From Gemmobacter sp. 24YEA27 (lineage in GTDB: Bacteria; Pseudomonadota; Alphaproteobacteria; Rhodobacterales; Rhodobacteraceae): 64,000 nt of DNA. The notes under the pieces were generated by a model that ran no database searches, had not been told where the DNA came from, and saw only the letters and a program-made list of their open reading frames with translations. Positions 55,140 to 64,000 of this stretch are shown piece after piece. The stretch spans positions 134,346-198,345 of the forward strand of contig NZ_JASJPW010000003.1 in assembly GCF_030052995.1 (NCBI RefSeq), read 5' to 3'. Both the position numbers and the translations under genes were made by a program. Position 1 is the first letter of the stretch. Each line of letters opens with the position of its first letter.

Positions 55140-55930
55140 TCAGCTGCCGCGAAACAGCGCCGGGCGTTTCTCGAGGAAGGCGGTCACCCCTTCGGCATAG
55201 TCATCGCTGAAGCCTGCGGATTGCTGCGCCAGCCGTTCCGCCTCGAGCTGGCTGTCAAAATCGCGCCCGCCGGCCTCCTGGATAAGCGTTTTCATCAGGC
55301 CAAGCCCAAGGGTCGGGCCGGCGGCCAGTTTACCGGCCAGCGCCCGGGCCGCATCTGCAAGCTCCGCATCGGGGACCGATTTGCTGATCAGACCCAGCTC
55401 TGCCGCGCGCGGGCCGGGATCGTCTCTCCGGTCAGCAACAGCGCCTTGGCGCGGGCTTCGCCGAGAATTCTGGTAAGACACCAGCTGGACCCGGCATCAG
55501 GAACCAGTCCAAGCCTGGAAAAAGACAGCACAAACTTAGCGCTCTCGCCCGCGATAACAATATCACAGGCCAGCGCCAACCCCACACCGGCACCCGCCGC
55601 CGCCCCGTTCATTGCGCAGATTACCGGCTTTTGCAGCCCACGGAGGGCACGGATGGTCGGGTTGTAAAACCTGCCCAGCGACTGGCCGAGATCGCTGCGC
55701 GGCCCCGGCTGGCGGGGATCGCGGTTGTTCAGATCCTGTCCCGCGCAGAACGCTTTGCCACGCCCGGTCAGGAGCACGGCCCGCACGGCGTGATCCTCAG
55801 CCGCGCGCGCAAGGATCTCGCGCAGCCGCAGATGACTTTCTTCGGTGAAGGCGTTCATCCGCTCGGGGCGGTTCAGCTCGATCAGCAGCACACCCTGATC
55901 AAGGGTCGACAGCACGGGCTCTTGCGACAT
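55140..55930 (-). CDS. Enoyl-CoA hydratase/isomerase, PaaG-like (frame broken)
   Basis: About 263 residues with one base restored near 55422. Motifs are FCAGQDLNNRD, ICAMNGAAAGAGVGLALACDIVIAGESAKF and SRLGLVPDAGSSWCL, as in PaaG, where the late aspartate acts. The C-terminus (GFSDDYAEGVTAFLEKRPALFRGS) is typical. PaaG-type enzymes isomerise ring epoxides or oxepins, or shift enoyl double bonds. It has its own operator-bearing leader and reads toward the dehydrogenase. Confidence 0.82.
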
Positions 55931-56003
55931 CTCTGGCTCGCTTTGCGGATGGGTTCCGGCTTTCAGGGGTGGGGCAAAGCCGATCCGGCTGCAAGATGAT
56001 GCC

Positions 56004-56018
56004 TTCCGCAGTGCGGAA
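56004..56018 (-). promoter_or_regulatory. IclR-regulon operator, copy 4 (upstream of the PaaG-like gene)
   Basis: TTCCGCAGTGCGGAA is a perfect 6-3-6 inverted repeat 74 bases ahead of the PaaG-like start. Confidence 0.65.
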
Positions 56019-56093
56019 AACAGTATCCCGGCGCGGAGCATGACCGATGACCTGGCGGGCAAAGGCCCGTTTCGGCCTGCATCACGGCGGCAA

Positions 56094-57468
56094 TCAGACC
56101 ACGGCCCGCACTGCCCCCGCTGGCCGCTGCATCAGCCCGGCCAGCTGCTGCAACCCTTCTTCAAGCACGCCCCGGTCTGGCGCCACACCAAGTGAGATCC
56201 GCACATGCGCCGAGGCATGTTCGCCGGTCGCAAAGGCCGATGCCGGCACGATCGAGACACCGGCGCGGTCGGCATGTTCGGCAAAGTCCGTCGCCCGCCA
56301 ATGCGGCGGCAGGCGCAGCCAGAGGTGATGGCCCTCGGGGTCAGCGCGGAAATCGGCCCCCCGGAAGGCCTTGGCCGCCAGGGCCTGACGGATGCGGTTT
56401 TCGGCGCGGATCGCGGCGGCGATCTCATCCACCACGCCTTCGCGCAGCCAGCGGGTCGCAAGGCTGGCCAGAAGCGGCGGCGCCATCAGGACCGTCGCCC
56501 GCAAGATCGACGCCAGTCGCAAGGCCCGCGCCGGATCGGGCGCCACGACATAGGCCACCCGCAACGCGGGCGTGACCGATTTCGACAGGGTGGCCAGATG
56601 CCAGGTCAGATCCGGCGCCAGCGTCAGGAAAGACGGCAGCTGTTCTGCGCGCAAAGGCGCATATGGGTCATCCTCGATGATGGCGACACTGTATTTGCGC
56701 GCGATCTCTGCAATCGCGATGCGCCGCGCTTCGGGCAGGGTGGCGGTCGTAGGGTTGTCGATGCTGGGCGTGACATAGAGCGCATGCGGCGCCCGCGCCT
56801 CGCACAGACGGCGGAAGTCATCGGGGATCAGCCCGCCGGCATCCATCGCAATCGGTCGATCATCGCGCCACGCTGCGCCGCGCTGGCCTTCAGCCCGGGG
56901 TAAGTCATCTCGCCGGCGGCGATATGCGCGCCCGGGGAACCAGCAGATCGGTCAGCGCGAACAGTGCCGATTGCGCCCCGGCGGTGACCAGCACCCGGTC
57001 ATGCGTCAGCGCCCCGTGGCACCGCGAGAGCCATTGTGTCGCGGCGATCCGGTCTGCCATGCCGCCGCTGCTTTCCTGATATTGCAGGCTCACCCCGCCC
57101 CTTGGGCCATTAAGGATCGCAGCCAGTCCCTGCGGGATCAGTTTGCGGAAATCGATCCCCTCGGGCTGAGGCGGGATGTTCATGCTCAGATCCAGCACCG
57201 GCGCGGGCTCGTCGGGGAAGAATTCAGCCGGATCATCGCGCACGAAAGTCCCGCGCCCGGCCTGGGCCGCCACAAGCCTTCGGCGGCGCGCTTCGTTGAA
57301 GGCGCGGGTCACGGTGGTCAGATCCACACCCAGCTGTTCGGCAATGCTGCGCTGTGGCGGCAGCCGCTCGCCCGGCCCGATCCTTGCGGCGCGAATATCC
57401 GCTTCAAGCGCCTCGACGATGCCGAGATATTTCAGTCTCGCGCCATCGGTGATCCAGGGGGTCCACAT
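56094..57468 (-). CDS. MocR-type GntR/aminotransferase regulator (frame broken twice)
   Basis: About 458 residues with single bases restored near 56932 and 56865. Residues 1-70 form a GntR winged helix ([34 protein letters not shown]). The rest is the fold type I aminotransferase domain: [26 protein letters not shown] and [16 protein letters not shown]. The PLP-binding lysine is in [17 protein letters not shown], so the cofactor site is intact. MocR proteins use PLP to sense amino compounds and often control a nearby transporter or pathway. An inverted repeat upstream suits autoregulation; the divergent Dpp-type transporter may be a target. Confidence 0.83.
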
Positions 57469-57881
57469 GCTCGGCCTTTGCTGCCCATGATTGCACGCAT
57501 ACAATTTATGCCATTGTATGGTGGCGCGGCAAGGTGACATCCGCGCACAGTTCAGCCTTCATGTTGCACGCTGCGTCGCACCAGGGATGGCTGGCGCGCA
57601 GGGCGGCACATAGGTTACCTGAGCAGAAGGCCCGTTCGCCGGCAGATGTGGATATGCACCAGGCTCCGTTGGGGAAAGCGGAATTTTGAACCACAGAGCG
57701 CGGCCTCACGGGCGTCAGCTGGTCCCCATCACCCTCGTCGCCACCTCTCGACAGCCGAAGACTGCATCAGATCTGGCGGGAATGATTGGCCTCATTTGTT
57801 GATAAATGTTTATTAAATTTCGACATAATAACTCTTCAACTTCCGAATAAGTTCGGGTGACAAATTCACTCGGACAGGTAG
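57469..57881. other. Divergent intergenic region, AT-rich at its right end
   Basis: 413 bases between the MocR regulator and the peptide-type transporter. The left end holds the candidate MocR operator. The last 110 bases are unusually AT-rich (runs such as GATAAATGTTTATTAAATTT and CATAATAAC) and probably hold the transporter promoter. No gene is supported. Confidence 0.5.
57498..57520. promoter_or_regulatory. Candidate MocR operator
   Basis: CATACAAT and ATTGTATG are perfect inverted copies with a seven-base spacer, 30 bases upstream of the MocR gene. MocR/GntR regulators are known to bind ATACAA/TTGTAT-type repeats in their own promoters. Confidence 0.55.
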
Positions 57882-58859
57882 ATGACGGACGCACCCATAC
57901 TTGAGGTGAACGGCTTTTCTGTAGGCTTTGCCACGCCAAACGGAACTGTCGTCGCAACTGAAGACATAAGCTTTTCGGTATCTTCCGGGGAAATTCTCGC
58001 CATCATCGGCGAGTCAGGTTCAGGCAAGACCGTGACCTCGATGGGGCTGGCCCGTCTGATCAGCACACCGCCGGCGATCTATCTTGGCGGGACAGTAAGT
58101 CTCAGGGGGCTTGATCTGCTGGGCCTCAGCGAAAAGCAGATGGCCGAGGTCAGGGGGCGGCGGATCGGGACGATTTTTCAGAACCCGCGCGCCTCGCTTG
58201 ACCCTTCTTTCACCATTGGCGCACAGCTGATCGAAACACTGCGGCGTCATGAAACCGGGCTCAGCAAAGCTGCGGCCCGCGAGGCGGCCATCCTGTCGCT
58301 GAACCAGGTCGGCTTTAACGAGGCTGATCGTGTCATGGCAAGCTATCCGCATCAGCTGTCGGGCGGGATGTGCCAGCGGATCGCGCTTGCGATGACACTG
58401 GCCTGCAAGCCCGAGATTCTGATCGCCGATGAGCCAACCACCGCGCTTGATGTAGGGGTTCAGGCGCGCATCCTTTTGCTGCTGAAGCGACGCAGCCGGA
58501 GCACGGGGTTGCCGATTGTCATCATCACCCATGACATGGGCGTGGTTGCAGCCGTCGCGACACGGGTTCTGGTCATGTATGGCGGGCATATCCAGGAATC
58601 GGCGCCGATTGATGCGCTGCTGAGCGATCCGAAACACCCCTATACCCAGGCCCTGATCGCCGCGATCCCGGACCCCGACGAGCCGACGGCCGAGTGGCGG
58701 TCAATCGAGGGTGAGCCGCCGAACCTCGCCCTGGCGCCGAAAGGATGCCGGTTTGCACCCCGCTGCGGCCGCGCCGAAGCGATTTGCCGCGCAGAGGTTC
58801 CGGACTGGCGCAGCCTTGCCGACGAGCGCTTCGTCAGATGCCATTTTGCCGAGGTCTGA
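57882..58859 (+). CDS. Dipeptide/oligopeptide-type ABC transporter ATP-binding protein (DppD-like)
   Basis: 325 residues. Walker A is IGESGSGKTVTSMGL, the signature LSGGMCQRIALAMTLA, Walker B ILIADEPTTALDV. The C-terminal Oligo_HPY tail (GCRFAPRCGRAEAICR, then VRCHF) has the spaced cysteines of DppD/OppD. The first gene of the transporter operon. The cargo may be a peptide, opine, amide or glycoside rather than a dipeptide. Confidence 0.87.
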   Translation: MTDAPILEVNGFSVGFATPNGTVVATEDISFSVSSGEILAIIGESGSGKTVTSMGLARLISTPPAIYLGGTVSLRGLDLLGLSEKQMAEVRGRRIGTIFQNPRASLDPSFTIGAQLIETLRRHETGLSKAAAREAAILSLNQVGFNEADRVMASYPHQLSGGMCQRIALAMTLACKPEILIADEPTTALDVGVQARILLLLKRRSRSTGLPIVIITHDMGVVAAVATRVLVMYGGHIQESAPIDALLSDPKHPYTQALIAAIPDPDEPTAEWRSIEGEPPNLALAPKGCRFAPRCGRAEAICRAEVPDWRSLADERFVRCHFAEV

Positions 58860-58860
58860 A

Positions 58861-59844
58861 GTGAAAAACCTGATTGAAATCCGCAATCTGTCGAAAACCT
58901 TCCGCGTCAGGCGGGGCTCGTTCCTGAGGCGCAAGATCTCGGAGAACCCTGCGGTAAGCGATATTTCGATCAATATCCGCAAAGGCGAGATCCTTGGCTG
59001 TGTCGGCGGATCCGGCTCGGGGAAATCAACGCTGGGCCGGATGATCCTGCGTCTGATCGAGGCCGACAGTGGCAGCATCACCTATGACGGTGCCGATCTG
59101 CGCAGCTTCGGCCCTGCCGAGTTGCGGCTGCACCGGCGCCGGGCCCAGATCGTGTTTCAGGACCCGCTGCAATCGCTGAACCCAAGGCGGACGGTCGCCG
59201 AGAATGTGGCCAGGCCGCTTTTGAACTTCGGGATGCGTGCGGATGAGGTGCAGGCGCGGGTCGATGAGGTTTTGCAGCTGGTCGGGCTCGATCCCGGGCA
59301 GGCTTACCGCTATCCGCACGAGTTTTCCGGCGGGCAATGCCAGCGGATCGCCATCGCGCGGGCGCTGACGCTGGAGCCGGAATTCCTGTTCCTCGACGAG
59401 CCCGTCTCGGCGCTGGATGTGTCGATCCAGGCGCAGATCCTGACGCTGCTCAGGGATCTTCAGGTCAAACTCGGGCTGACATTCCTCTTTGTCTCGCATG
59501 ATCTGAAGATCGTCCGGCAGTTTTGCGACCGCACCATGGTGATGTATCGCGGCAAGCTCCTGGAAACCGGCGAGAGCGATCAGGTGTACCGCCAGCCGAT
59601 GCATCCTTTCACCCAGGACTTTCTGGGCACCGTGCTGCATCTGAAGCGCGACAACCGCTGGGAAGCGGCGGCAGAGCGCGCGGAAGATCTGGAATCGGCG
59701 GCCCCGGCCATGTCCGGCCCCTGCTGCCCCTATGTCTCGAACTGCCAGCAACGGATGCCCGAATGCGCCAGGGCAATGCCCGCGCTGAGGACCCTGCATG
59801 ATCAGCGCAGCGTGGCCTGCCTTCTGTACCCCGCCACCGCCTGA
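58861..59844 (+). CDS. Dipeptide/oligopeptide-type ABC transporter ATP-binding protein (DppF-like)
   Basis: 327 residues from a GTG one base after the DppD-like stop, with GAGGTCTGAA upstream. Walker A is VGGSGSGKSTLGRM, the signature FSGGQCQRIAIARALT, Walker B LFLDEPVSALDV. The C-terminal CPYVSNCQQRMPEC is the Oligo_HPY tail. Extended upstream readings overlap DppD and are not credible. Confidence 0.87.
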   Translation: MKNLIEIRNLSKTFRVRRGSFLRRKISENPAVSDISINIRKGEILGCVGGSGSGKSTLGRMILRLIEADSGSITYDGADLRSFGPAELRLHRRRAQIVFQDPLQSLNPRRTVAENVARPLLNFGMRADEVQARVDEVLQLVGLDPGQAYRYPHEFSGGQCQRIAIARALTLEPEFLFLDEPVSALDVSIQAQILTLLRDLQVKLGLTFLFVSHDLKIVRQFCDRTMVMYRGKLLETGESDQVYRQPMHPFTQDFLGTVLHLKRDNRWEAAAERAEDLESAAPAMSGPCCPYVSNCQQRMPECARAMPALRTLHDQRSVACLLYPATA

Positions 59845-59850
59845 GCCACC

Positions 59851-59888
<38 letters not shown>

Positions 59889-59906
59889 CCCAACAGGAGC
59901 ACTACA

Positions 59907-61501
59907 ATGTCAATTTTTGTCAAAGGCCTGCGGCGTGGGATCGCCTCCACCGCGCTTCTGGGTCTCATGGCCGGGTTCAGCCCGGCACTGGCTGAAAGCA
60001 CCATCGTCATGGGGGTCGAGGCAGATTTCAGCCGCATGGATCCGGCAGCGGCGCGGACCTGGAACACCTTTAAAGTGATCCGCCATGTCTACGAGACCTT
60101 TGTCGAGGAAGATCTGACGAAAGGCGGCGACGCGGTTCCCGAGATTGTCCCCGCCCTGGCCGAGAGCTGGGACATCTCGGACGACCGCAGGACCTATACG
60201 TTCCATCTGCGCAAGGGCGTAAAATTCCACGACGGCAGCGACTGGAATGCCGATGCGGCAAAGTTCAATCTCGACCGCATGACCAATCCTGATTTCGAAT
60301 ATTTCGTGCCGGCCTCTCCGGGGCTGATGGGCTGGGTCTGGGGCGATCTGGAAAGCTACGCGGTCGTTGACCCCTATACGTTCACCATCACGCTCACGCA
60401 GCCAAATGCCGAGTTTCTGCGCCGTCTGACGGCGGGCGGGTCCGGGTCGCCGCGCATGGTCTCTCCGACGGCGGTGGCGACATTCGGCAATGACGGGATC
60501 GAGCAGAACCCGATCGGGACCGGGCCTTTCAAATTCGTCGAGCGGGTGCCCGGGGAACGCGTCACCATCGCAAGGAACCCCGATTACTGGAACCCGGAGC
60601 GGATCCCGAAAACCGACCGCATCATCCTGCGCGCGATGCCGGAAGTCTCGACCCGCGAACTCGCGATCATGTCCGGCGAGGTCGATATCATCGGCACACC
60701 CTCGCCGGATTCCATCGCAATGCTCGAGGCCCAGGGACTTCAGCTGATCACCGGGCCGTCCCCGATGATCTATGTCATGTGGTTCAATACAAAGGACGAA
60801 ATCTTTAAGGATGTGCGGGTGCGCAAAGCGGCCTGTATGGCGATCAATCGCGAAGAAATGGCGCTTTATCAGCGCATGGGCTATGCGCAGCCGACCTGGG
60901 GCGTGCTGAACCCCGGCGGCCCCGGTTATGATCCGGAGTTCCGCGATTGCGATTATGATCCGGAAGGCGCGAAGGCGCTGCTGGCCGAGGCCGGCTATCC
61001 CGACGGGCTGGACACCAGGATGGACTGGACCTTCGGCGGCGGCGCCGATGTGAATACCAAAGGCGATGCGGAATGGCTGCAGCGCGACTGGGCAAAGGTC
61101 GGCATCCGCGCCAAAATCGAGATGTTCGACAACAATGCCTTCTGGGACATGATGTCGGCGGGGATGCGTGACGGCACCGGGATCACCTCGGCCTCCTGGG
61201 GGAAAGCACCTTCTCCTGGCTTGACCAGCTGCTCCCGACCACGGTGATGCCGCCGAACTGCTGCAATTCCGGCTATTACGACAACCCTGAGATGGACCGG
61301 CTGCTGAGCGAAGCGCGCGCTGCCGGCTCGGAAGAGGAGATGGTCGCCAAATTGCAGGAAGCCCGCGATATCGTGGCCGAAGACATGGCTTTCTCAAGCT
61401 ATTTCGCGACGAATTCCGTCTATGTCGCGGTTCCCGGCATCAAGGACTTCCGGCTTGCCCCGCAGCACTGGTTCGATCTGACCTCCATCGTCAAGGAGTA
61501 A
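59907..61501 (+). CDS. Family 5 extracellular solute-binding protein (DppA/OppA-like, frame broken)
   Basis: About 531 residues with one G restored in a G-run near 61200 (SWGESTFSWLDQLL). A signal peptide (STALLGLMAGFSPALAES) is followed by SBP_bac_5 motifs: FSRMDPAAARTWNTFKVIRHVYE, LRKGVKFHDGSDWNADAAKFN and NPIGTGPFKFVE. CAGGAG sits seven bases ahead of the ATG. It captures the transported compound in the periplasm. The AAAAC repeat immediately upstream may affect its translation. Confidence 0.85.
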
Positions 61502-61601
61502 GCCGCGCCGAACCGGTCTTCAGATCGCGCCCCCGTTTCCGGACATAGTGTCTCCGGCAATCGTCCGGAAACGGGGGGCAGGCAGGCAAGAGAAAGTCTT
61601 C

Positions 61602-62547
61602 ATGCAAATCCTCCAGTTCACCTTCATGCGGATGCTGTCCGCGATCCCGGTCCTGATCGGCGTCACCGTCATCGTCTTTCTCGCGGTCCAGCTGGTGCCG
61701 GGGATATTGCGCTTTCCATCCTTGGCCGGATGGCCTCGCAGGAACAGCTTCAGGCCCTGCGCGAGCAGATGGGCCTCGACCGTTCGCTTGTCGTGCAATA
61801 CGGCATCTGGTTCACGGCGCGTTTGCAGGCGATATCGCGTCTCACTGTCGCAGCAACTGCCTGTCGCCGGGATACTTGGGCCCAAGATCATCAACTCGCT
61901 GATCCTGATGGCGGGCAGCCTTGTCATCGTGCTGGTCTTCGGCTTTCTGCTGGCGGTGCTGTCGGGAGCAAAATTCCGCAGCATCACCGACCGGGTCGTG
62001 GTGGTGATCACACTGGTCCTTGCCAGTCTTCCGGCCTTCTGGCTGGGCATCATCATGCTCTATTTCTTTGGCTTCAAATGGAAGCTCTTCCCGATATCGG
62101 GAATGTATAATGTCGCCAGTCCGGGTGGGTTCTGGATCTGATCCATCACCTCATCCTGCCGGCGGCCGTGACCGCGGCGGTTCGGTGGCGGTCGTGGCCC
62201 GTGTCACCCGCTCGCGGATGATCGACGTGATGGCGCAGCCCTATATCCTTGCCGGCAAGGCCCGCGGACTAAAGCGCAGCCAGCTGGTTCTGCGCCATGC
62301 GGTACGCAATACCCTGCCGACCTTCGCCAGTATCGGCGGACTGCAGATCGGCTATCTGTTCGGCGGCGTGATTTTCACTGAAATCATCTTCAACTGGCCG
62401 GGAATCGGCCTGCAGGTCTATGACGCGATCCTGCAACGCGACATCCCGATGATCCAGGGCTGTGTGCTGGTCGTGGCGGTGGTCTTCGTGATCGGCAACC
62501 TGCTGTCAGATATCGCGGTTTACGCGCTTGACCCCAAGAAAGGCTGA
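61602..62547 (+). CDS. ABC transporter permease, DppB-like (frame broken several times)
   Basis: About 316 residues if five single-base losses are restored, near 61703, 61817, 61837, 62133 and 62176. Conserved parts in order are FMRMLSAIPVLIGVTVIVFLAVQLVPGD, QEQLQALREQMGLDRSLVVQYG, SLSQQLPVAGIL, VVVITLVLASLPAFWLGIIM and the EAA-like loop AQPYILAGKARGLKRSQLVLRHAVRN. GGVIFTEIIFNWPGIGLQVYDA closes the protein. It is the most interrupted gene here, yet each fragment keeps family residues. Confidence 0.78.
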
Positions 62548-62550
62548 GAC

Positions 62551-63462
62551 ATGAGCGATGTGTCCCTTGAGACCGGCCGCAGAAGGCAGCCGGCAGAAAA
62601 GCGCCGCTCGAACCTTTATTTCGTCTGGCGCGGCGTCCTTGGTGATCCGGTCGCACGTATTGCGGTTGGCATCATCCTGATCTTCTTTCTGGCTGCGGTT
62701 TTCGCGCCCTGGATTGCCCCTGGCCGCCGAATGAGGCCGACCCGTCGATGCGTCTGCGCCCACCCGGCACGCCCGGCCACTGGCTCGGCGTTGACAACCA
62801 GGGCCGCGATATCCTTTCGCGCCTGATCTATGGCGCGCGCTACACGCTGCTTTGCGGCATCACCCCCGTTGTGCTCGGCGCGGTGATCTCTGTCCCGCTG
62901 GGGATGTTTGGCGCCTGGTATCCGGTTGCGGGCTCGGTGATCATGCGCTCGATGGATGTGCTGTTCGCCTTCCCGATGGCATTGCTTGCCATTCTGCTGG
63001 CAGCACTTATGGGGCCTGGTATCGGCAATATGATGATCGCGCTGGTGGTCACGCTGATCCCTATAACACCCGCGTCGTCTATGCCGCCGCCTGTCTTGAA
63101 CGCGATCAGGCCTATGTCGAGGCGGCAAGGGCCATGGCCACGCCGGGGTATAAGATCATCCTGGCCGAGATGATGCCGAATGTGATCGCATCGTCGGTGG
63201 TCTATTCCTGCACCATCGTCGGCGCCGTGGTCATCACCGCCGCCGGGCTGAGCTTCCTTGGTCTTGGTGTGCAGCCGCCCACCGCCGAATGGGGCATCAT
63301 GACCAGCGAGGGGCGCAACTTTATCTTCAACGCCCCCCATATCGCAGCCGTCCCGGGCCTTGCGATCACCATCCTCGTCATGGCGTTCAACCTGCTCGAG
63401 ATTCGCTGCGCGATTCCCTCGATCCGCGCACAAGGCTCATGCTGATCAGGCGCCGCAAGTGA
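62551..63462 (+). CDS. ABC transporter permease, DppC-like (frame broken three times)
   Basis: About 304 residues; 912 bases plus three restored. Breaks lie near 62727, 63060 and 63393. Reading across gives the N-terminal PVARIAVGIILIFFLAAVFAP, WPPNEADPSMRLRPPGTPGHWLGVDNQGRDILSRLIYGA, MDVLFAFPMALLAILLAA and EAARAMATPGYKIILAEMMPN. It ends with DSLRDSLDPR, the usual DppC C-terminus. It pairs with the DppB-like subunit, starting four bases after its stop. Confidence 0.8.
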
Positions 63463-63512
63463 CCATGCCTGCCGCCCTGCCCCTTTCTGAAATCGAAGCC
63501 CAAGGACCAGCC

Positions 63513-64000
63513 ATGTCGTCGACCACCACCCGCATCCGCGCCCGCTATGTCATCGCCTGGGATGCGCCGCTCTCACCGGACCTTGCTGAATGGCGAAGTG
63601 GTGTTCCGGGGCGACACGATCCTCTATGTCGGCAAGGCGTTCGAGGGTCAGGTCGATATCGAGATTGACGGTGGCAATGCGGTCCTCGGGCCGGGCTTCA
63701 TCGACCTGAATGCGCTTGGCGATCTTGATACGACGGTGCTGGCTTTCGACAATCAGCCCGACTGGGCCAAGGGGCGGACCTGGCCCGAGGATTATCTGCA
63801 ATCCGGCCCGATCGAGATGTACAGCGAAGAAGAGCAGACCTTCAAAATGAAGTATGCTTTCGCCCAGCTGATCCGGAATGGCATCACGACGGCGCTGCCG
63901 ATCACCTCGATGTTCTACCGCAAATGGCGGAAACCTATGCGGAATTTGCCAATTCCGCCGCCAGCGCCATCGAGCTGGGGATCCGCGCCTATCTTGGCCC
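63513..64000 (+). CDS. Amidohydrolase-superfamily protein, N-terminal part (partial, frame broken)
   Basis: The gene runs off the window. The ATG at 63513 has AAGGA upstream. Residues resume in another frame as LLNGEVVFRGDTILYVGKAFEG and VLGPGFIDLNALGDLDTTVLAFDN, the usual beta-sandwich and barrel start of cytosine-deaminase-like amidohydrolases. The place where the metal-binding HxH normally stands reads DLNALGDLD, with no histidines. Breaks lie near 63575 and 63930. It follows a Dpp-type transporter and probably hydrolyses the imported compound, or a product of it. Confidence 0.65.

Noticed and set aside
57506..57709. A 67-codon minus-strand frame upstream of the MocR gene
   Set aside because: It overlaps the probable MocR promoter, has no ribosome site and resembles nothing known.

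Overview
The window is GC-rich alphaproteobacterial DNA, most likely from a member of the Rhodobacterales (Paracoccus/Rhodobacter-like). I infer this from codon usage and from the gene content: RpoE/FecI-type iron uptake, DUF3649/PepSY/DUF3325 siderophore genes, LivKHMGF and Dpp-type transporters, and many IclR and MarR regulators. I see no rRNA, tRNA, CRISPR array or complete insertion sequence. The window looks like accessory chromosome or megaplasmid devoted to substrate scavenging.

Layout. 1-3.9 kb (+): end of an acyl-CoA-dehydrogenase-like flavoprotein, an FMN reductase, an alpha/beta-hydrolase fused to a cupin, and an MFS permease, closed by a strong terminator. 3.9-5.6 kb (-): a kynurenine-formamidase-like hydrolase, the 5' stub of a 2-aminobenzoate-CoA ligase and a MarR regulator, which look like the remains of an anthranilate/kynurenine operon. 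6.3-10.4 kb (-): a metallophosphatase and a set of exported proteins (DUF6636, a duplicated Cys-rich module, and a large protein with a von Willebrand type D domain). 10.6-14 kb: LuxR, AraC and MFS genes. 14.4-17.1 kb: an NtaA/DszA-type monooxygenase, then a thioredoxin-reductase-like oxidoreductase with an Rrf2 regulator. 17.2-19 kb: hipBA with paired operators. 19-29.1 kb: two divergent, paralogous TonB-dependent receptors with YncE, DUF3649, PepSY, DUF3325 and FecI/FecR. 29.1-33.6 kb: a second flavin monooxygenase, a third TonB receptor and an IclR regulator facing an 18-bp perfect palindrome. 33.6-38.5 kb: FepC, a siderophore-interacting reductase, and FepB, FepD and FepG. 38.8-42.6 kb: a YhaO/YhaN-like nuclease/ATPase pair. 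42.8-55.9 kb: LivKGFHM plus a CoA-ligase/beta-oxidation cluster under an IclR regulator. 56-57.5 kb: a MocR regulator. 57.9-64 kb: a Dpp-type ABC transporter leading into an amidohydrolase cut by the window end.

Together the genes describe a cell that imports siderophores and other TonB substrates, releases sulfur, nitrogen or carbon from organic compounds with FMN-dependent monooxygenases, and degrades an unknown acid through CoA thioesters. The best new signal is a four-copy operator, TTCCGC-N3-GCGGAA. Three of its copies lie 74-82 bp ahead of start codons in the 47-56 kb catabolic cluster, and the fourth lies between the ligase and the IclR gene, so it probably defines the regulon of that IclR protein.

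About 30 frame breaks interrupt 18 genes. Every break I could resolve base by base is explained by loss of one base, often in a C or G run, with the protein continuing in another frame. I therefore describe these genes as single genes spanning the breaks and suspect consensus deletion errors rather than gene decay.
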